From NCBI GenBank assembly GCA_944392945.1, contig CALXYJ010000007.1:1-59705 (forward strand): DNA of 59,705 bases. Direction: 5' to 3'. Positions within the stretch are counted from its first letter, which is position 1. Every line of letters starts with the position of its first letter. The notes beneath the pieces are model-generated. The model saw only the letters and a program-made list of their open reading frames with translations. It had not been told where the DNA came from and searched no databases. The DNA comes from an uncultured Clostridia bacterium. Lineage in GTDB: Bacteria > Bacillota > Clostridia > TANB77 > CAG-508. A program made the position numbers and the translations under genes. Below, piece after piece: positions 8,444 to 17,070 of this stretch.

Positions 8444-9652
8444 ATGAGGAAAAACAAAAGAAAAATACTAGCAATAGTAAGTATATTATTAATAATGATT
8501 TTAATTGTAGGAAATTTAATTTATATTAATTCACGCAAAGAAAATATAGAGATACAAGGGATACAAAGTGAATATAATGCCGAACTACAAGAAAATGAAC
8601 ATATGCATTTAGAAGAAGATGAAAGTGGAGACAAAATACCTGTGCCAAATGGATATGTAGGAAGTAAAGCAACAGGAGAATATGAGATTGATACAGGGTA
8701 TGTAATATATGAAGGGATAGAAGAAGTAAATGATAGTAATGTAGAAGAAGCGCAAAAAACAAGAAATCAATATGTGTGGGTGCCAGTACCTGATGCAAGC
8801 AAAATGTATGGAACAGATAAAAACGGAAAGAAGTGGGGAAAGCTATATGAGTTCACTACAGATACTGGAGAGGATATAGATGAAAGAACAGGTACAAAAC
8901 CATTAAACTGGAATGAAAGTAATGGAATAATGGAAATTATAGATAATAATGGATATAGAGAGCCAGATAAAATAAGACATATGAAAAATAATTTGGATAT
9001 GGATTCAATAGTAAAAACTTCAATGATTGGAGTAGAAACAACACACGAATTGTTAGTGCAATTAGAACAAGAATTCAATGAAATGATAGAAAGTGTAGAA
9101 AGATATGGAGGATTTTATATAGGAAGATATGAAACAGGAGATATAAGTAAAGACAAAGTAATAGTAAGAAAGAGAAATCTAGATATAGGAGGAAGTCAAT
9201 CGTGGTATACTTTATATGGTAAATGTAAAAATTTAAAAAATGAGAATATAGACGTAGAAACGGGCATGGTATGGGGAAGCCAATGGGATAGAACATTAAT
9301 ATGGTTAATAGAGAGTGGAAATAAAACGAAAGAACAAATATGTATAGATTCTAGTACTTGGGGAAATTGTAGAAATTCAGAATTTGAATATACAAGTAGT
9401 AATGGAGTTATAAGTAAAAAAGAAGCAGGATATTCTATAAAAATATCAACAGGTATTGCAGAATATACAAAAGCAAATAATATATATGATTTAGCAGGAA
9501 ATAATAGTGAATGGACAACTGAAGCATGGTCTGATAGAAGGGTTTTTAGAGGTGGTAATTGTTATTCTGATAGTGCTACTGTAAAAGGTCGTAATGGATA
9601 TTTTCCAACAGATACGTCATGGGGTTGCCGAGCCATGCTTTACATTAAATAG
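8444..9652 (+). CDS. Membrane-anchored formylglycine-generating-enzyme-like (C-type-lectin-fold) protein
   Basis: The 402-residue protein has a basic N-terminus followed by one hydrophobic segment (about residues 7-26), then an acidic linker. From about residue 105 it has an FGE-sulfatase-type domain: YVWVPVPDASKMYG, GGFYIGRYETG near 220, NIYDLAGNNSEWT near 346 and RVFRGGNCYSD near 365, ending in WGCRAMLY. In Clostridia such proteins are extracellular and mostly lack sulfatase partners, so a binding role is as likely as catalysis. Start at ATG 8444 behind GGAGGAG. Similar domains serve as variable proteins of diversity-generating retroelements, but no reverse transcriptase is present here. 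Confidence 0.7.
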   Translation: MRKNKRKILAIVSILLIMILIVGNLIYINSRKENIEIQGIQSEYNAELQENEHMHLEEDESGDKIPVPNGYVGSKATGEYEIDTGYVIYEGIEEVNDSNVEEAQKTRNQYVWVPVPDASKMYGTDKNGKKWGKLYEFTTDTGEDIDERTGTKPLNWNESNGIMEIIDNNGYREPDKIRHMKNNLDMDSIVKTSMIGVETTHELLVQLEQEFNEMIESVERYGGFYIGRYETGDISKDKVIVRKRNLDIGGSQSWYTLYGKCKNLKNENIDVETGMVWGSQWDRTLIWLIESGNKTKEQICIDSSTWGNCRNSEFEYTSSNGVISKKEAGYSIKISTGIAEYTKANNIYDLAGNNSEWTTEAWSDRRVFRGGNCYSDSATVKGRNGYFPTDTSWGCRAMLYIK

Positions 9653-9664
9653 TAAAAACAAGAA

Positions 9665-9734
9665 AATAATAGATAATGAATTCAATGTAAAAATAATAAA
9701 ATTACAGAAAATTCAAAATTATCTATTATTTTTT
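9665..9734 (+). terminator. Terminator after the FGE-like gene
   Basis: AATAATAGATAAT (9665-9677) pairs with 9718-9730, followed by a T run. The loop is long, about 40 bases. Confidence 0.6.
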
Positions 9735-9828
9735 GCACTTGTTCGCTAGTTTTTATAGTAGAAATCATATATAATGCAAAATAATATATAGAGTAAAGTT
9801 AATAAAAAATGCAAGTGAGGAGAGTATT

Positions 9829-10668
9829 ATGAATTATAGTTATTTAATGGGAATTGATAATATAAATAAACTTTCAGAAAATGGTTTTATAATAAAACAA
9901 TTTGGTAATAATTTTGGAATTACATTTACAGATGATAAAATACAAATGTATGAAGAATATATTTGTAGTGAATTACAAGAAGGATTTTGGAATGAATATC
10001 TGGGAAAGGATAAAGTTTTTATTTTTAAGTTTCCAAATGGTAAAATAAAAAAATATATTTTAGATAATAAAAATGAAGAGGAAATATTAAAATTATGTTC
10101 AGAGTTTGCAGACTGTAAATTTGAATCTATTGACCAAATGTTAAAAGATAATAAATTTTATTTAGAAACTTATTTTAAGAATAGTATTATAGATAGTACG
10201 TTTATTAATTTTTTAATTAGAGCTAAGAAGTCAACTTATGCTAACAGTTCAATAGAAAAAGTAGAATCAAGCAGATTAGGATCATCAGATTATCATTATG
10301 AAGAAATCATAAATCAAAAAAAATATGTGTATCATGATACATATTTTGGAGGCACTAAATTTATGGGCGAAGAAGTCGTTTATTGTGATAGTGATAAACC
10401 TATATGGGGAATGAATTATTATAGAATTACATTTGATGATTCGCTAGAAGAAGAGGCAATGGATAAAGCTTTAAGACCTGCCTTAATGAAGGTTGGAGAG
10501 GATAAAAATGTTATTCCTGTTAGAGGTTTAGGTAGATTAAAAAATAATGAATATTTATATACATTTAAACATATAGGAACATTAGAAAACTTTGATGGAA
10601 AGGAACAAATACATAAAGGAAATAATTTAATATATGAACTTCACTGCTCAGGTGGAATTATAAAATAA
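9829..10668 (+). CDS. DUF5680-domain protein
   Basis: A 279-residue protein. The C-terminal 150 residues match the DUF5680 pattern: RAKKSTYA, SSRLGSSDYHYEE, YHDTYFGGTKFMGEEVVY, KPIWGMNYYR, PVRGLGRL and a final ELHCSGG. The N-terminal 110 residues (GFIIKQFGNNFGITF, EGFWNEYLG) form a separate domain I do not recognise. DUF5680 has no established function. The gene is followed 18 bases later by an SDR oxidoreductase. Confidence 0.65.
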   Translation: MNYSYLMGIDNINKLSENGFIIKQFGNNFGITFTDDKIQMYEEYICSELQEGFWNEYLGKDKVFIFKFPNGKIKKYILDNKNEEEILKLCSEFADCKFESIDQMLKDNKFYLETYFKNSIIDSTFINFLIRAKKSTYANSSIEKVESSRLGSSDYHYEEIINQKKYVYHDTYFGGTKFMGEEVVYCDSDKPIWGMNYYRITFDDSLEEEAMDKALRPALMKVGEDKNVIPVRGLGRLKNNEYLYTFKHIGTLENFDGKEQIHKGNNLIYELHCSGGIIK

Positions 10669-10686
10669 TTAAAAAGGGGGTTAAAT

Positions 10687-11421
10687 ATGAACCAAATTGT
10701 ATTGATTACAGGAGGTACAAGAGGAATTGGTGAAGCTATTGTAAAAGAATTTGCCAAACAAGGATATAATATAGTAATTAATTATGTTAAAAGTACAGAA
10801 AAAGCAAAAAAACTTAAAGAAGAACTAGAAAAAACATATAATGTAAAAGTGTTAACAATTCGAGCAAATTTATCAAATGAATCAGAAATAAAAAGATTAG
10901 TAGATGAATCTATTAATAAATTTGGAAGAATTGATGTTCTTGTTAATAATGCAGGAATTGTTATAGATAAAGAATTTGAAGATAGAACTGTGGAAGATTT
11001 TAGAAAAACTTTAGAAATAAACTTAATTGCACCATTTCTTTTAACCAAGTTAATTGGAAAAGAAATGCTAAAACAAAAAAGTGGATCAATAATAAATATT
11101 TCTAGTACAAATGGAATAGATACATATTATCCAATAAGTGTAGATTATGATGCATCGAAGTCAGCTTTAATTAATTTAACTTATAATTCTGCTGTTCAAT
11201 TTTCACCATATGTAAGGGTAAATTGTATTGCACCAGGATGGGTAAATACAGAGATGAATAAAGAGCTTCCAGAAGATTTTATAAAAGATGAAACAGATAA
11301 AATTTTATTAAAGAGATTTGCAGAGCCGGAAGAAATTGCAAAAGTAGTAACATTTTTAGCAAGTAAAGAGGCGAGTTTTATAAATTCTACAGTGATAAAA
11401 GTAGATGGAGGTTTGTATTAA
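10687..11421 (+). CDS. SDR-family NAD(P)-dependent oxidoreductase (FabG-like)
   Basis: A 244-residue short-chain dehydrogenase. The Rossmann motif TGGTRGIG is at residues 8-15, NNAG near 88, the catalytic Ser in NISS near 139 and the YDASK catalytic pair near 154-158. PGWVNTEM and a C-terminal VDGG follow. The closest type is 3-oxoacyl-ACP reductase-like, but it stands outside a fatty-acid operon, so the substrate is open. Its TAA overlaps the ATG of the following hydrolase remnant. Confidence 0.85.
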   Translation: MNQIVLITGGTRGIGEAIVKEFAKQGYNIVINYVKSTEKAKKLKEELEKTYNVKVLTIRANLSNESEIKRLVDESINKFGRIDVLVNNAGIVIDKEFEDRTVEDFRKTLEINLIAPFLLTKLIGKEMLKQKSGSIINISSTNGIDTYYPISVDYDASKSALINLTYNSAVQFSPYVRVNCIAPGWVNTEMNKELPEDFIKDETDKILLKRFAEPEEIAKVVTFLASKEASFINSTVIKVDGGLY

Positions 11422-11849
11422 TGAAAGAACAATTAATTTTGTTAAAGAGAAGAAATATAATGATATAATTCTTGAAGGACGTAGCTATGAATGCAACAAA
11501 ATTAGTTGGTTTGGGAGAACAAAACAGATTATTTGATTTTTCAATAAATGCAAATGGTAAGATTTCTGCGGGAACATATTATAATGATTTCTTACCAAAT
11601 GTAGAAAATGATTTTATTAGATATATTGATGGAGTAGACGAAAAGAGTAAAGAATTAAACAATATAGATATTCCAGTATTAATTATATTTGGAGATATTG
11701 ATGAATGTGTATCAACTCAAGATATTAATACAGTAAAATGTTATTTAAAAAATAACATTAAAGATTGTAATATTCAAATTATCGGAGGAGTAGATCATTT
11801 ATATACTAATAAATATGAAGAACTAGGAAAGATTATTAAAGATAATTAA
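11421..11849 (+). pseudogene. Remnant of an alpha/beta hydrolase
   Basis: An ATG overlapping the SDR stop opens a 15-codon frame that stops at 11466-11468. The readable part after that (from 11472) is only the C-terminal third of an alpha/beta hydrolase: IPVLIIFGDIDECVS (acid-loop region) and GGVDHLYTNK with the catalytic His. The nucleophile elbow and most of the N-terminal core are missing. There is no CGG at the lesion, so this looks like ordinary decay by deletion plus frameshift. Confidence 0.7.
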
Positions 11850-11867
11850 AAAGAGAGGAAGAATATC

Positions 11868-12266
11868 ATGAAAGAAATCGATAAAATAGCTTTAATATGT
11901 ATAAAAGATAAAAAGATATTATCTACTTTGTCTAGAGGAAAAGATACTTATTATATACCTGGAGGAAAGAGGGAAAAGGATGAAAGTGATGAACAAACTT
12001 TAATTAGAGAGTGTAAGGAAGAATTGAGTATTAACATACAAGAAGATACAATAAAATATTATGGTACTTTTAAAGCTCAGGCTCATGGAAAGGCAGAAGG
12101 AGTATTAGTAAAAATGACTTGTTATAATGCTGAATTTAGTGGAAACATTAAAGCAAATTCAGAAATTGAAAAAATTAATTGGTTAACATATAAAGATTTA
12201 GATAAAATTTCTCCTGTAGACAAATTGATATTTAAAGATTTATATGAAAAAGGCTTAATAAATTAA
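11868..12266 (+). CDS. Nudix hydrolase
   Basis: A 132-residue protein with the Nudix box GGKREKDESDEQTLIRECKE then ELSI (about residues 32-55), preceded by TYYIPGG. The substrate is unknown. It sits in a run of Nudix and GNAT genes with spacers under 30 bases. Confidence 0.85.
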   Translation: MKEIDKIALICIKDKKILSTLSRGKDTYYIPGGKREKDESDEQTLIRECKEELSINIQEDTIKYYGTFKAQAHGKAEGVLVKMTCYNAEFSGNIKANSEIEKINWLTYKDLDKISPVDKLIFKDLYEKGLIN

Positions 12267-12294
12267 AAACAAATATTAGAAGGAAGGAAATAAT

Positions 12295-13401
12295 ATGGTT
12301 ATATATAAATGGATAAAAGGTAAAGTTCCGGAAGATATTTGCATTAAACAGGTCTATGGCATTGTATTTAATGAGCAGGGAAGCATTTTATTAAGAATAG
12401 AAGATGGTAAATATAAATTAACAGGAGGAAAAACAGAAAATTTCGATGAGAATATAGAAGATACACTAAAAAGAGAGTTTATGGAAGAGGTAAATACTAG
12501 TATAAAAAATATCTATTTATTAGGTTATCAATTAGTAGATGAATGTAATGGAGTTAAGCCATATGCTCAAATAAGAATGATTGCTCAAGTAGATAAGATG
12601 TATGAGAATAGACCAGATTTAGATAATGGAAAATTATACAAAAGAATTTTTAAAACTCCAGAGGAAGCAAAAGAATTGTTAAATTGGGGAAAAATTGGTA
12701 GGGAGCAAATAGATGATGCTGTAGCATTAGCAAAAAGAAAAGGAATAATCAATATGGAAGATAAAGAAATGCAAGCAATTAAAACATTATGGAATTATAT
12801 GAAAATGGACCAAAAACTAGTTAAAGCAGATTGTATTATTGGTTTAGGATCTTCGGATATCAAAGTAGCTAATATTTCAGCAGATTTATACTTAAAAGGA
12901 TATTCTGATAAAATAATTTTTTCTGGTGGATTAGGTAAGATTACTAATAAATTATGGAAAGAAACAGAAGCCGAGAAGTTTACAAAAGTTGCAATACAAA
13001 AAGGTGTACCTAGAGAAAAAATATATTTAGAAAAAGAATCGACTAATACGGGAGATAATTTTAGATTTACTAAAGAATTGATAGAAAGCAAAAATTTAAA
13101 TATTAAATCATGTATAATTGTATGTAAACCATATGATGAAAAAAGAGTATATGCAACCTTTAAAAAGTTAATGCCTGAATATGAGGGAATAATTTATTCC
13201 GAAGATATTACTTGTGAGGAATATTATAAAAAAAATTCAAAAGAATGGATTGATGTAATGGTTGGGGATGTGCAAAGAATGAATTTATTTTATAAAAAGG
13301 GATGGCAAATAAAAATGGATATTCCAAAAGAGGTAAATAATGCTTATGAATTTTTAGTAAAAATTGGATATGATAAATTTATTTTAGAAGAAAATATTTA
13401 A
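12295..13401 (+). CDS. Nudix-YdcF (DUF218) fusion protein
   Basis: A 368-residue protein. Residues 1-145 form a Nudix domain (KLTGGKTENFDENIEDTLKR, then EFMEEV, about residues 41-66). Residues about 170-340 form a DUF218/YdcF-like domain with ADCIIGLGSSD, IIFSGGLG, AIQKGVPREKIYLEKES and STNTGDN motifs. YdcF-family proteins are SAM-binding or envelope-related enzymes of unclear reaction. Both domains appear complete. A single protein joining them suggests processing of a nucleotide-linked compound, but that is inference. Confidence 0.75.
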   Translation: MVIYKWIKGKVPEDICIKQVYGIVFNEQGSILLRIEDGKYKLTGGKTENFDENIEDTLKREFMEEVNTSIKNIYLLGYQLVDECNGVKPYAQIRMIAQVDKMYENRPDLDNGKLYKRIFKTPEEAKELLNWGKIGREQIDDAVALAKRKGIINMEDKEMQAIKTLWNYMKMDQKLVKADCIIGLGSSDIKVANISADLYLKGYSDKIIFSGGLGKITNKLWKETEAEKFTKVAIQKGVPREKIYLEKESTNTGDNFRFTKELIESKNLNIKSCIIVCKPYDEKRVYATFKKLMPEYEGIIYSEDITCEEYYKKNSKEWIDVMVGDVQRMNLFYKKGWQIKMDIPKEVNNAYEFLVKIGYDKFILEENI

Positions 13402-13419
13402 AAGCAAGGGAATAATAAA

Positions 13420-13881
13420 ATGTTAGAAATATTTAATATAAAAGAAAAATTAGAATATATAGAAGAAGTAGCTATACTTACCCAAAAAGAGTGGGGAAGC
13501 AAATGTAAAAATCAAGAAGAGTTTAATAAGAAAATCACAAATAAAATATTAAAAATAAAAAATAATTTAGATAAAAAATCTTATTGTAAATTAATTTTAG
13601 TAAAAGATACAACTTTAGTAGGTTTTATTTCAATTTTTGAACACGATTGTGAGGAAAGACCGCAACTTTCTCCTTGGTATGCAACAATGTTTGTAAAACA
13701 AGAGTATAGAGGTAATGGATATTCAAAAATATTAAATTCAGCAATTCTAAAAGAAGCTAAGGACAGAGGTTTTAAAAAATTGTATTTAAAAACAACTCTA
13801 AATAATTATTACGAAAAATTTGGAGCTAAATATTTAGAAGCATTGAAAGATGCTGAAAAAATATACTATTTTGATATATAA
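13420..13881 (+). CDS. GNAT-family N-acetyltransferase
   Basis: A 153-residue GNAT with LSPWYATMFVKQEYRGNGYS (about residues 85-104; RGNGYS acetyl-CoA loop), followed by the shortened YYEKFGAKYLE helix. It resembles aminoglycoside- or small-molecule-directed GNATs in length, but the substrate is unknown. Confidence 0.82.
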   Translation: MLEIFNIKEKLEYIEEVAILTQKEWGSKCKNQEEFNKKITNKILKIKNNLDKKSYCKLILVKDTTLVGFISIFEHDCEERPQLSPWYATMFVKQEYRGNGYSKILNSAILKEAKDRGFKKLYLKTTLNNYYEKFGAKYLEALKDAEKIYYFDI

Positions 13882-13892
13882 AGGAGTTAGGT

Positions 13893-14798
13893 ATGAAAGA
13901 AAAAATAATTGCAGATATAGGCTCAGGAAGTATAAAAGTATATGTAGTAAATGAAGAAAAAGAAATTAGACTTATTTATAAAAAAACAATTATGTTTAAA
14001 GTTAACTTTTCTAAAGAAAATGGTATATCAGAGGAAGATAAAAATGAATTGATAGACTCATTACAAGAAGTAAAAACAAAATATCCAGATATTCCAGTTT
14101 ATGCTTATGCAACAAGTATTTTTAGATTAATGACAGTTAAACAGATAGAAGAATTAACTAATCTAATTTATGAAAATACAGGAATTATAATTAATGTTGT
14201 AAGTAAAGAACAAGAATCTTTATATATGGCTAAGGCAGTAGGAAATATAAAAGAATTAGATGAACCTTATTTAATATTTTCTGTTGGTGGTAGTTCTAGT
14301 GAGTTTATAGTTATAGATAAAGAAAATATAAAAGAAAATATTACTGTTGAATTTGCAGTAGGAGATGTATTAAAAAAATTTCCAACTACTGCAGATAATA
14401 TAACAGAAGTTACATTTAATGAAATATACGAGTATATTTCTAAAAAGCTAACAGAACTTCCAAAAACTAAATGTAAATATGCAATCTTTACAGGATGTCA
14501 TTTAACATATAATAAAGTTGCAGGAAATAAAATGGAAGATAATAATATATTTAGTAATAAAAATATTCCTAAATATATTTCGACAGTACAATATAAAAAA
14601 TATACGATAGATACTATTGAAAAAAGAAATTTACAAGAATTAAAGGAGAATTATCCACAAGATCCTAAATTTATGGATGGAGCAAGAGCTAGTATAGCTA
14701 TTATTACATATATATTAGAAAAAATAGGAGCAAAATATATATTTCCAACAGATTTAAATATGATAGATGGAATTGTAAATGAATTATTTGGCAACTAA
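13893..14798 (+). CDS. Ppx/GppA-like phosphatase (ASKHA fold)
   Basis: A 301-residue protein. ADIGSGSIKVYVV (residues 6-18) is the phosphate-1 loop, YAYATSIFR near 70 the second signature, and FSVGGSSSEFIVID near 130 the phosphate-2 loop of exopolyphosphatase/guanosine pentaphosphatase proteins. DGARASIAI near 262 fits the C-terminal part of domain II. It lacks the HD-like C-terminal extension of full-length Ppx, as in short single-module homologues. A role in polyphosphate or (p)ppGpp turnover is inferred from the family. Confidence 0.75.
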   Translation: MKEKIIADIGSGSIKVYVVNEEKEIRLIYKKTIMFKVNFSKENGISEEDKNELIDSLQEVKTKYPDIPVYAYATSIFRLMTVKQIEELTNLIYENTGIIINVVSKEQESLYMAKAVGNIKELDEPYLIFSVGGSSSEFIVIDKENIKENITVEFAVGDVLKKFPTTADNITEVTFNEIYEYISKKLTELPKTKCKYAIFTGCHLTYNKVAGNKMEDNNIFSNKNIPKYISTVQYKKYTIDTIEKRNLQELKENYPQDPKFMDGARASIAIITYILEKIGAKYIFPTDLNMIDGIVNELFGN

Positions 14799-14810
14799 AA
14801 CAAAAGGACT

Positions 14811-14841
14811 AAAGGCTGTAAGAGGGATTCTTACAGCCTTT
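14811..14841. terminator. Hairpin between convergent genes
   Basis: AAAGGCTGTAAG (14811-14822) pairs with CTTACAGCCTTT (14830-14841). The T run is weak in both directions. Confidence 0.55.
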
Positions 14842-14850
14842 AAAAGAGAA

Positions 14851-15111
14851 TTAGTCTTTATCATATTCGTACCAGTTTTGGCGATGAGAATGTATTGTAG
14901 AATTGATATATAATCCTTCAGCCAGTGTATTGATGACATTATTATATAAGCATTGCTTAAATAATGCCTCGAATTTAGCCGGCTCAAATTCTGGGTTATC
15001 TATGCTGTTTAACATTTCATCGTATAGAGGCCAAAAGTCCCTAAGTTCAGGGTCTTCTCTAAATTGGTTTAACCTCCGAATAATCTCTTCTCTTTTAGAA
15101 TTTGTGTCCAT
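14851..15111 (-). CDS. Small protein of unknown function, foreign composition
   Basis: An 86-residue acidic, Trp/Tyr-containing protein that I do not recognise (MDTNSKREEII start). Start at ATG 15111 is chosen because GGAG lies about 9 bases upstream on the minus strand; an upstream ATG lacks a site. Base composition and codon use are clearly less A+T-rich than its neighbours (CGG, AGG, CCG and CTG occur). It contains one in-frame CGG (15076-15078), which must be read as Arg for the frame to stay open. Probably acquired. Confidence 0.55.
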   Translation of the reverse strand: MDTNSKREEIIRRLNQFREDPELRDFWPLYDEMLNSIDNPEFEPAKFEALFKQCLYNNVINTLAEGLYINSTIHSHRQNWYEYDKD

Positions 15112-15232
15112 GTTCAACTGCTCCTTTCGTTGGTATACATTCAATTATAATATATTTTATATAATTTGTAAAATATTAAAGCTAGTATAAAAAAATAAAT
15201 TATGTTATACTAACTGTAAAAAGGAGAATAAT

Positions 15233-16462
15233 ATGAAATCTATAAAAGAATTATATAAAATAGGAAATGGTCCATCAAGTTCTCATACAATGGGACCAAA
15301 AAAAGCAGCTTTACTGCTAAAGGAGAAATACCCAGAAGCGGATTATTACAAAATTATATTATATGGATCGTTAGCATTTACTGGGAAGGGGCATTTAACA
15401 GATAAAATAATTTTAGAAGCATTAAATCCTAGTAAAGTAGAAATAATTTTTAATAAAGAAGAAAAAAAATTAAAGCATCCAAATACAATGGATTTAATAG
15501 CATATAAAGACACAAGAAAAATAGGAAATTTTAGAGTATATTCTATAGGTGGAGGAAGTATAGAAATAGAAGGTGAAACCTTAGATAAAGAAGAGGATAT
15601 ATATAATTTTACAACATATAATGATATAAAAAATTATTGTAAAGAACATGATATTTCATTATTAGAATATATTTATTTACAGGAAAAAGATATAAACAAA
15701 TATTTAAGAGATGTTTGGAAAGCAATGAAATCAGGGATAGAAGAAGGACTTAATAGTGAAGGAATAATTCCTGGTAGATTAAAAATTCCTAAAAAAGCAA
15801 AAAATTTATATAATAAAAAAATAGAAAATGAATCAAAAGAATTAAAAAGAACTAGATTATTAACAGCATATGCTTATGCTACAAGTGAGCAAAATGCATC
15901 TGGTGGAATAATTGTAACTGCTCCAACATGTGGAGCATCTGGAGTTTTACCAGCAGTTTTATATTATTTAATGACTCAAGAAAATACGGATGAAAATAAA
16001 ATTATTGAAGGATTAGCAGTTGCCGGCCTAATAGGAAATTTAGTAAAAGAGAATGCTTCAATTAGTGGTGCAGAATGTGGATGCCAAGCAGAAATCGGAA
16101 CAGCATGTTCTATGGCAGCAGCAGCATATGCATATATAAAAGGTTTTTCTATGGATGTTATAGAATGTGCTGCGGAGATAGCGATGGAGCATCATTTAGG
16201 CCTAACTTGTGATCCAATATATGGATATGTCCAAATTCCATGCATAGAAAGAAATGCTGTTGCATCAATAAGAGCTATAGATTCTGCTAATATGGCAACA
16301 TTACTTTATAAAGATAGTAAAATTTCATTTGATTTAGTGGTAGAAACAATGTATGAAACAGGTAAAGATTTAGGTAGTCATTATAGAGAAACAAGTAAAG
16401 GTAGTTTAGCAAAGAAATATTGTAGAAATAAATTTTACAATGATAGTTTAGAAGACGAATAA
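15233..16462 (+). CDS. sdaA: L-serine ammonia-lyase, single-chain iron-sulfur type
   Basis: The enzyme deaminates L-serine to pyruvate using a [4Fe-4S] cluster. At 409 residues it carries both beta and alpha regions in one chain. GPSSSHTMGP (residues 13-22) is the N-terminal signature. TAPTCGASG near 235, the SGAECGCQAEIG stretch near 280 and LTCDPIYG near 325 supply the cluster cysteines. RBS AAGGAG precedes ATG 15233. A possible TATACT -10 lies at about 15207. Confidence 0.93.
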   Translation: MKSIKELYKIGNGPSSSHTMGPKKAALLLKEKYPEADYYKIILYGSLAFTGKGHLTDKIILEALNPSKVEIIFNKEEKKLKHPNTMDLIAYKDTRKIGNFRVYSIGGGSIEIEGETLDKEEDIYNFTTYNDIKNYCKEHDISLLEYIYLQEKDINKYLRDVWKAMKSGIEEGLNSEGIIPGRLKIPKKAKNLYNKKIENESKELKRTRLLTAYAYATSEQNASGGIIVTAPTCGASGVLPAVLYYLMTQENTDENKIIEGLAVAGLIGNLVKENASISGAECGCQAEIGTACSMAAAAYAYIKGFSMDVIECAAEIAMEHHLGLTCDPIYGYVQIPCIERNAVASIRAIDSANMATLLYKDSKISFDLVVETMYETGKDLGSHYRETSKGSLAKKYCRNKFYNDSLEDE

Positions 16463-16484
16463 TTTTAAGTAAGAGGAGTAAATT

Positions 16485-17012
16485 ATGAAGGTTTATGTAA
16501 CAAGACATGGGCAAACTGATTGGAATATACAAAAAAAGGTACAAGGAAGAGCAGATATTGAGTTAAATGAAACAGGAATAGAACAAGCAAAGCAAGCTAA
16601 AAAAGAAATTGATAAAATAGAGCTTGATTTAATAATATGTTCTCCGTTAAAAAGAACGAAAAAAACAGCAGAAATAATAAATAAAGGAAGGAATATTCCT
16701 ATTATTTATGATGAAGGAATAATGGAAAGAGATTTTGGAGAATTTGAGGGTAAAAAAATAAATTTTGATGAGTTTTGGAGTTATAAGTCAAATAAAAAAT
16801 ATCAAAAAGCAGAAAACATTAAAGATTTTATTAATAGGGTATCAGGTTTTTTAGATAAAATAAGAGAAGAATATAAAGATAAAAAAGTTTTATTGGTTAC
16901 ACATGGAGGAGTTAGTATAGCGATAAATTGTTGCCTTAAAGGGATTCCAGAAGATGATGAACTTATAAAATATTGCTTGCATAATTGCGAAATACAAGAG
17001 TTTGAAATATAA
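16485..17012 (+). CDS. Histidine phosphatase family protein (phosphoglycerate-mutase-like)
   Basis: A 175-residue protein with the catalytic TRHGQTDWN (residues 5-13), CSPLKRTKKTA near 50 and VTHGG near 144, the second catalytic His. Small members of this length act on small phosphate esters such as alpha-ribazole phosphate or sugar phosphates; no cobalamin genes are nearby. It follows sdaA by 22 bases. Confidence 0.85.
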   Translation: MKVYVTRHGQTDWNIQKKVQGRADIELNETGIEQAKQAKKEIDKIELDLIICSPLKRTKKTAEIINKGRNIPIIYDEGIMERDFGEFEGKKINFDEFWSYKSNKKYQKAENIKDFINRVSGFLDKIREEYKDKKVLLVTHGGVSIAINCCLKGIPEDDELIKYCLHNCEIQEFEI

Positions 17013-17070
17013 GTATAACAAAAAAATTTTGCTGTAAAAGATAAAAATGTTTTGTCTAGGTGGTGTGATT

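Noticed and set aside
8444..9652. Complete diversity-generating retroelement
   Set aside because: No reverse transcriptase, accessory gene or template repeat was seen in the window.
11421..11849. A seventh CGG frameshift in the alpha/beta hydrolase
   Set aside because: No CGG at the lesion, and most of the N-terminal domain is missing, so it is a true remnant.
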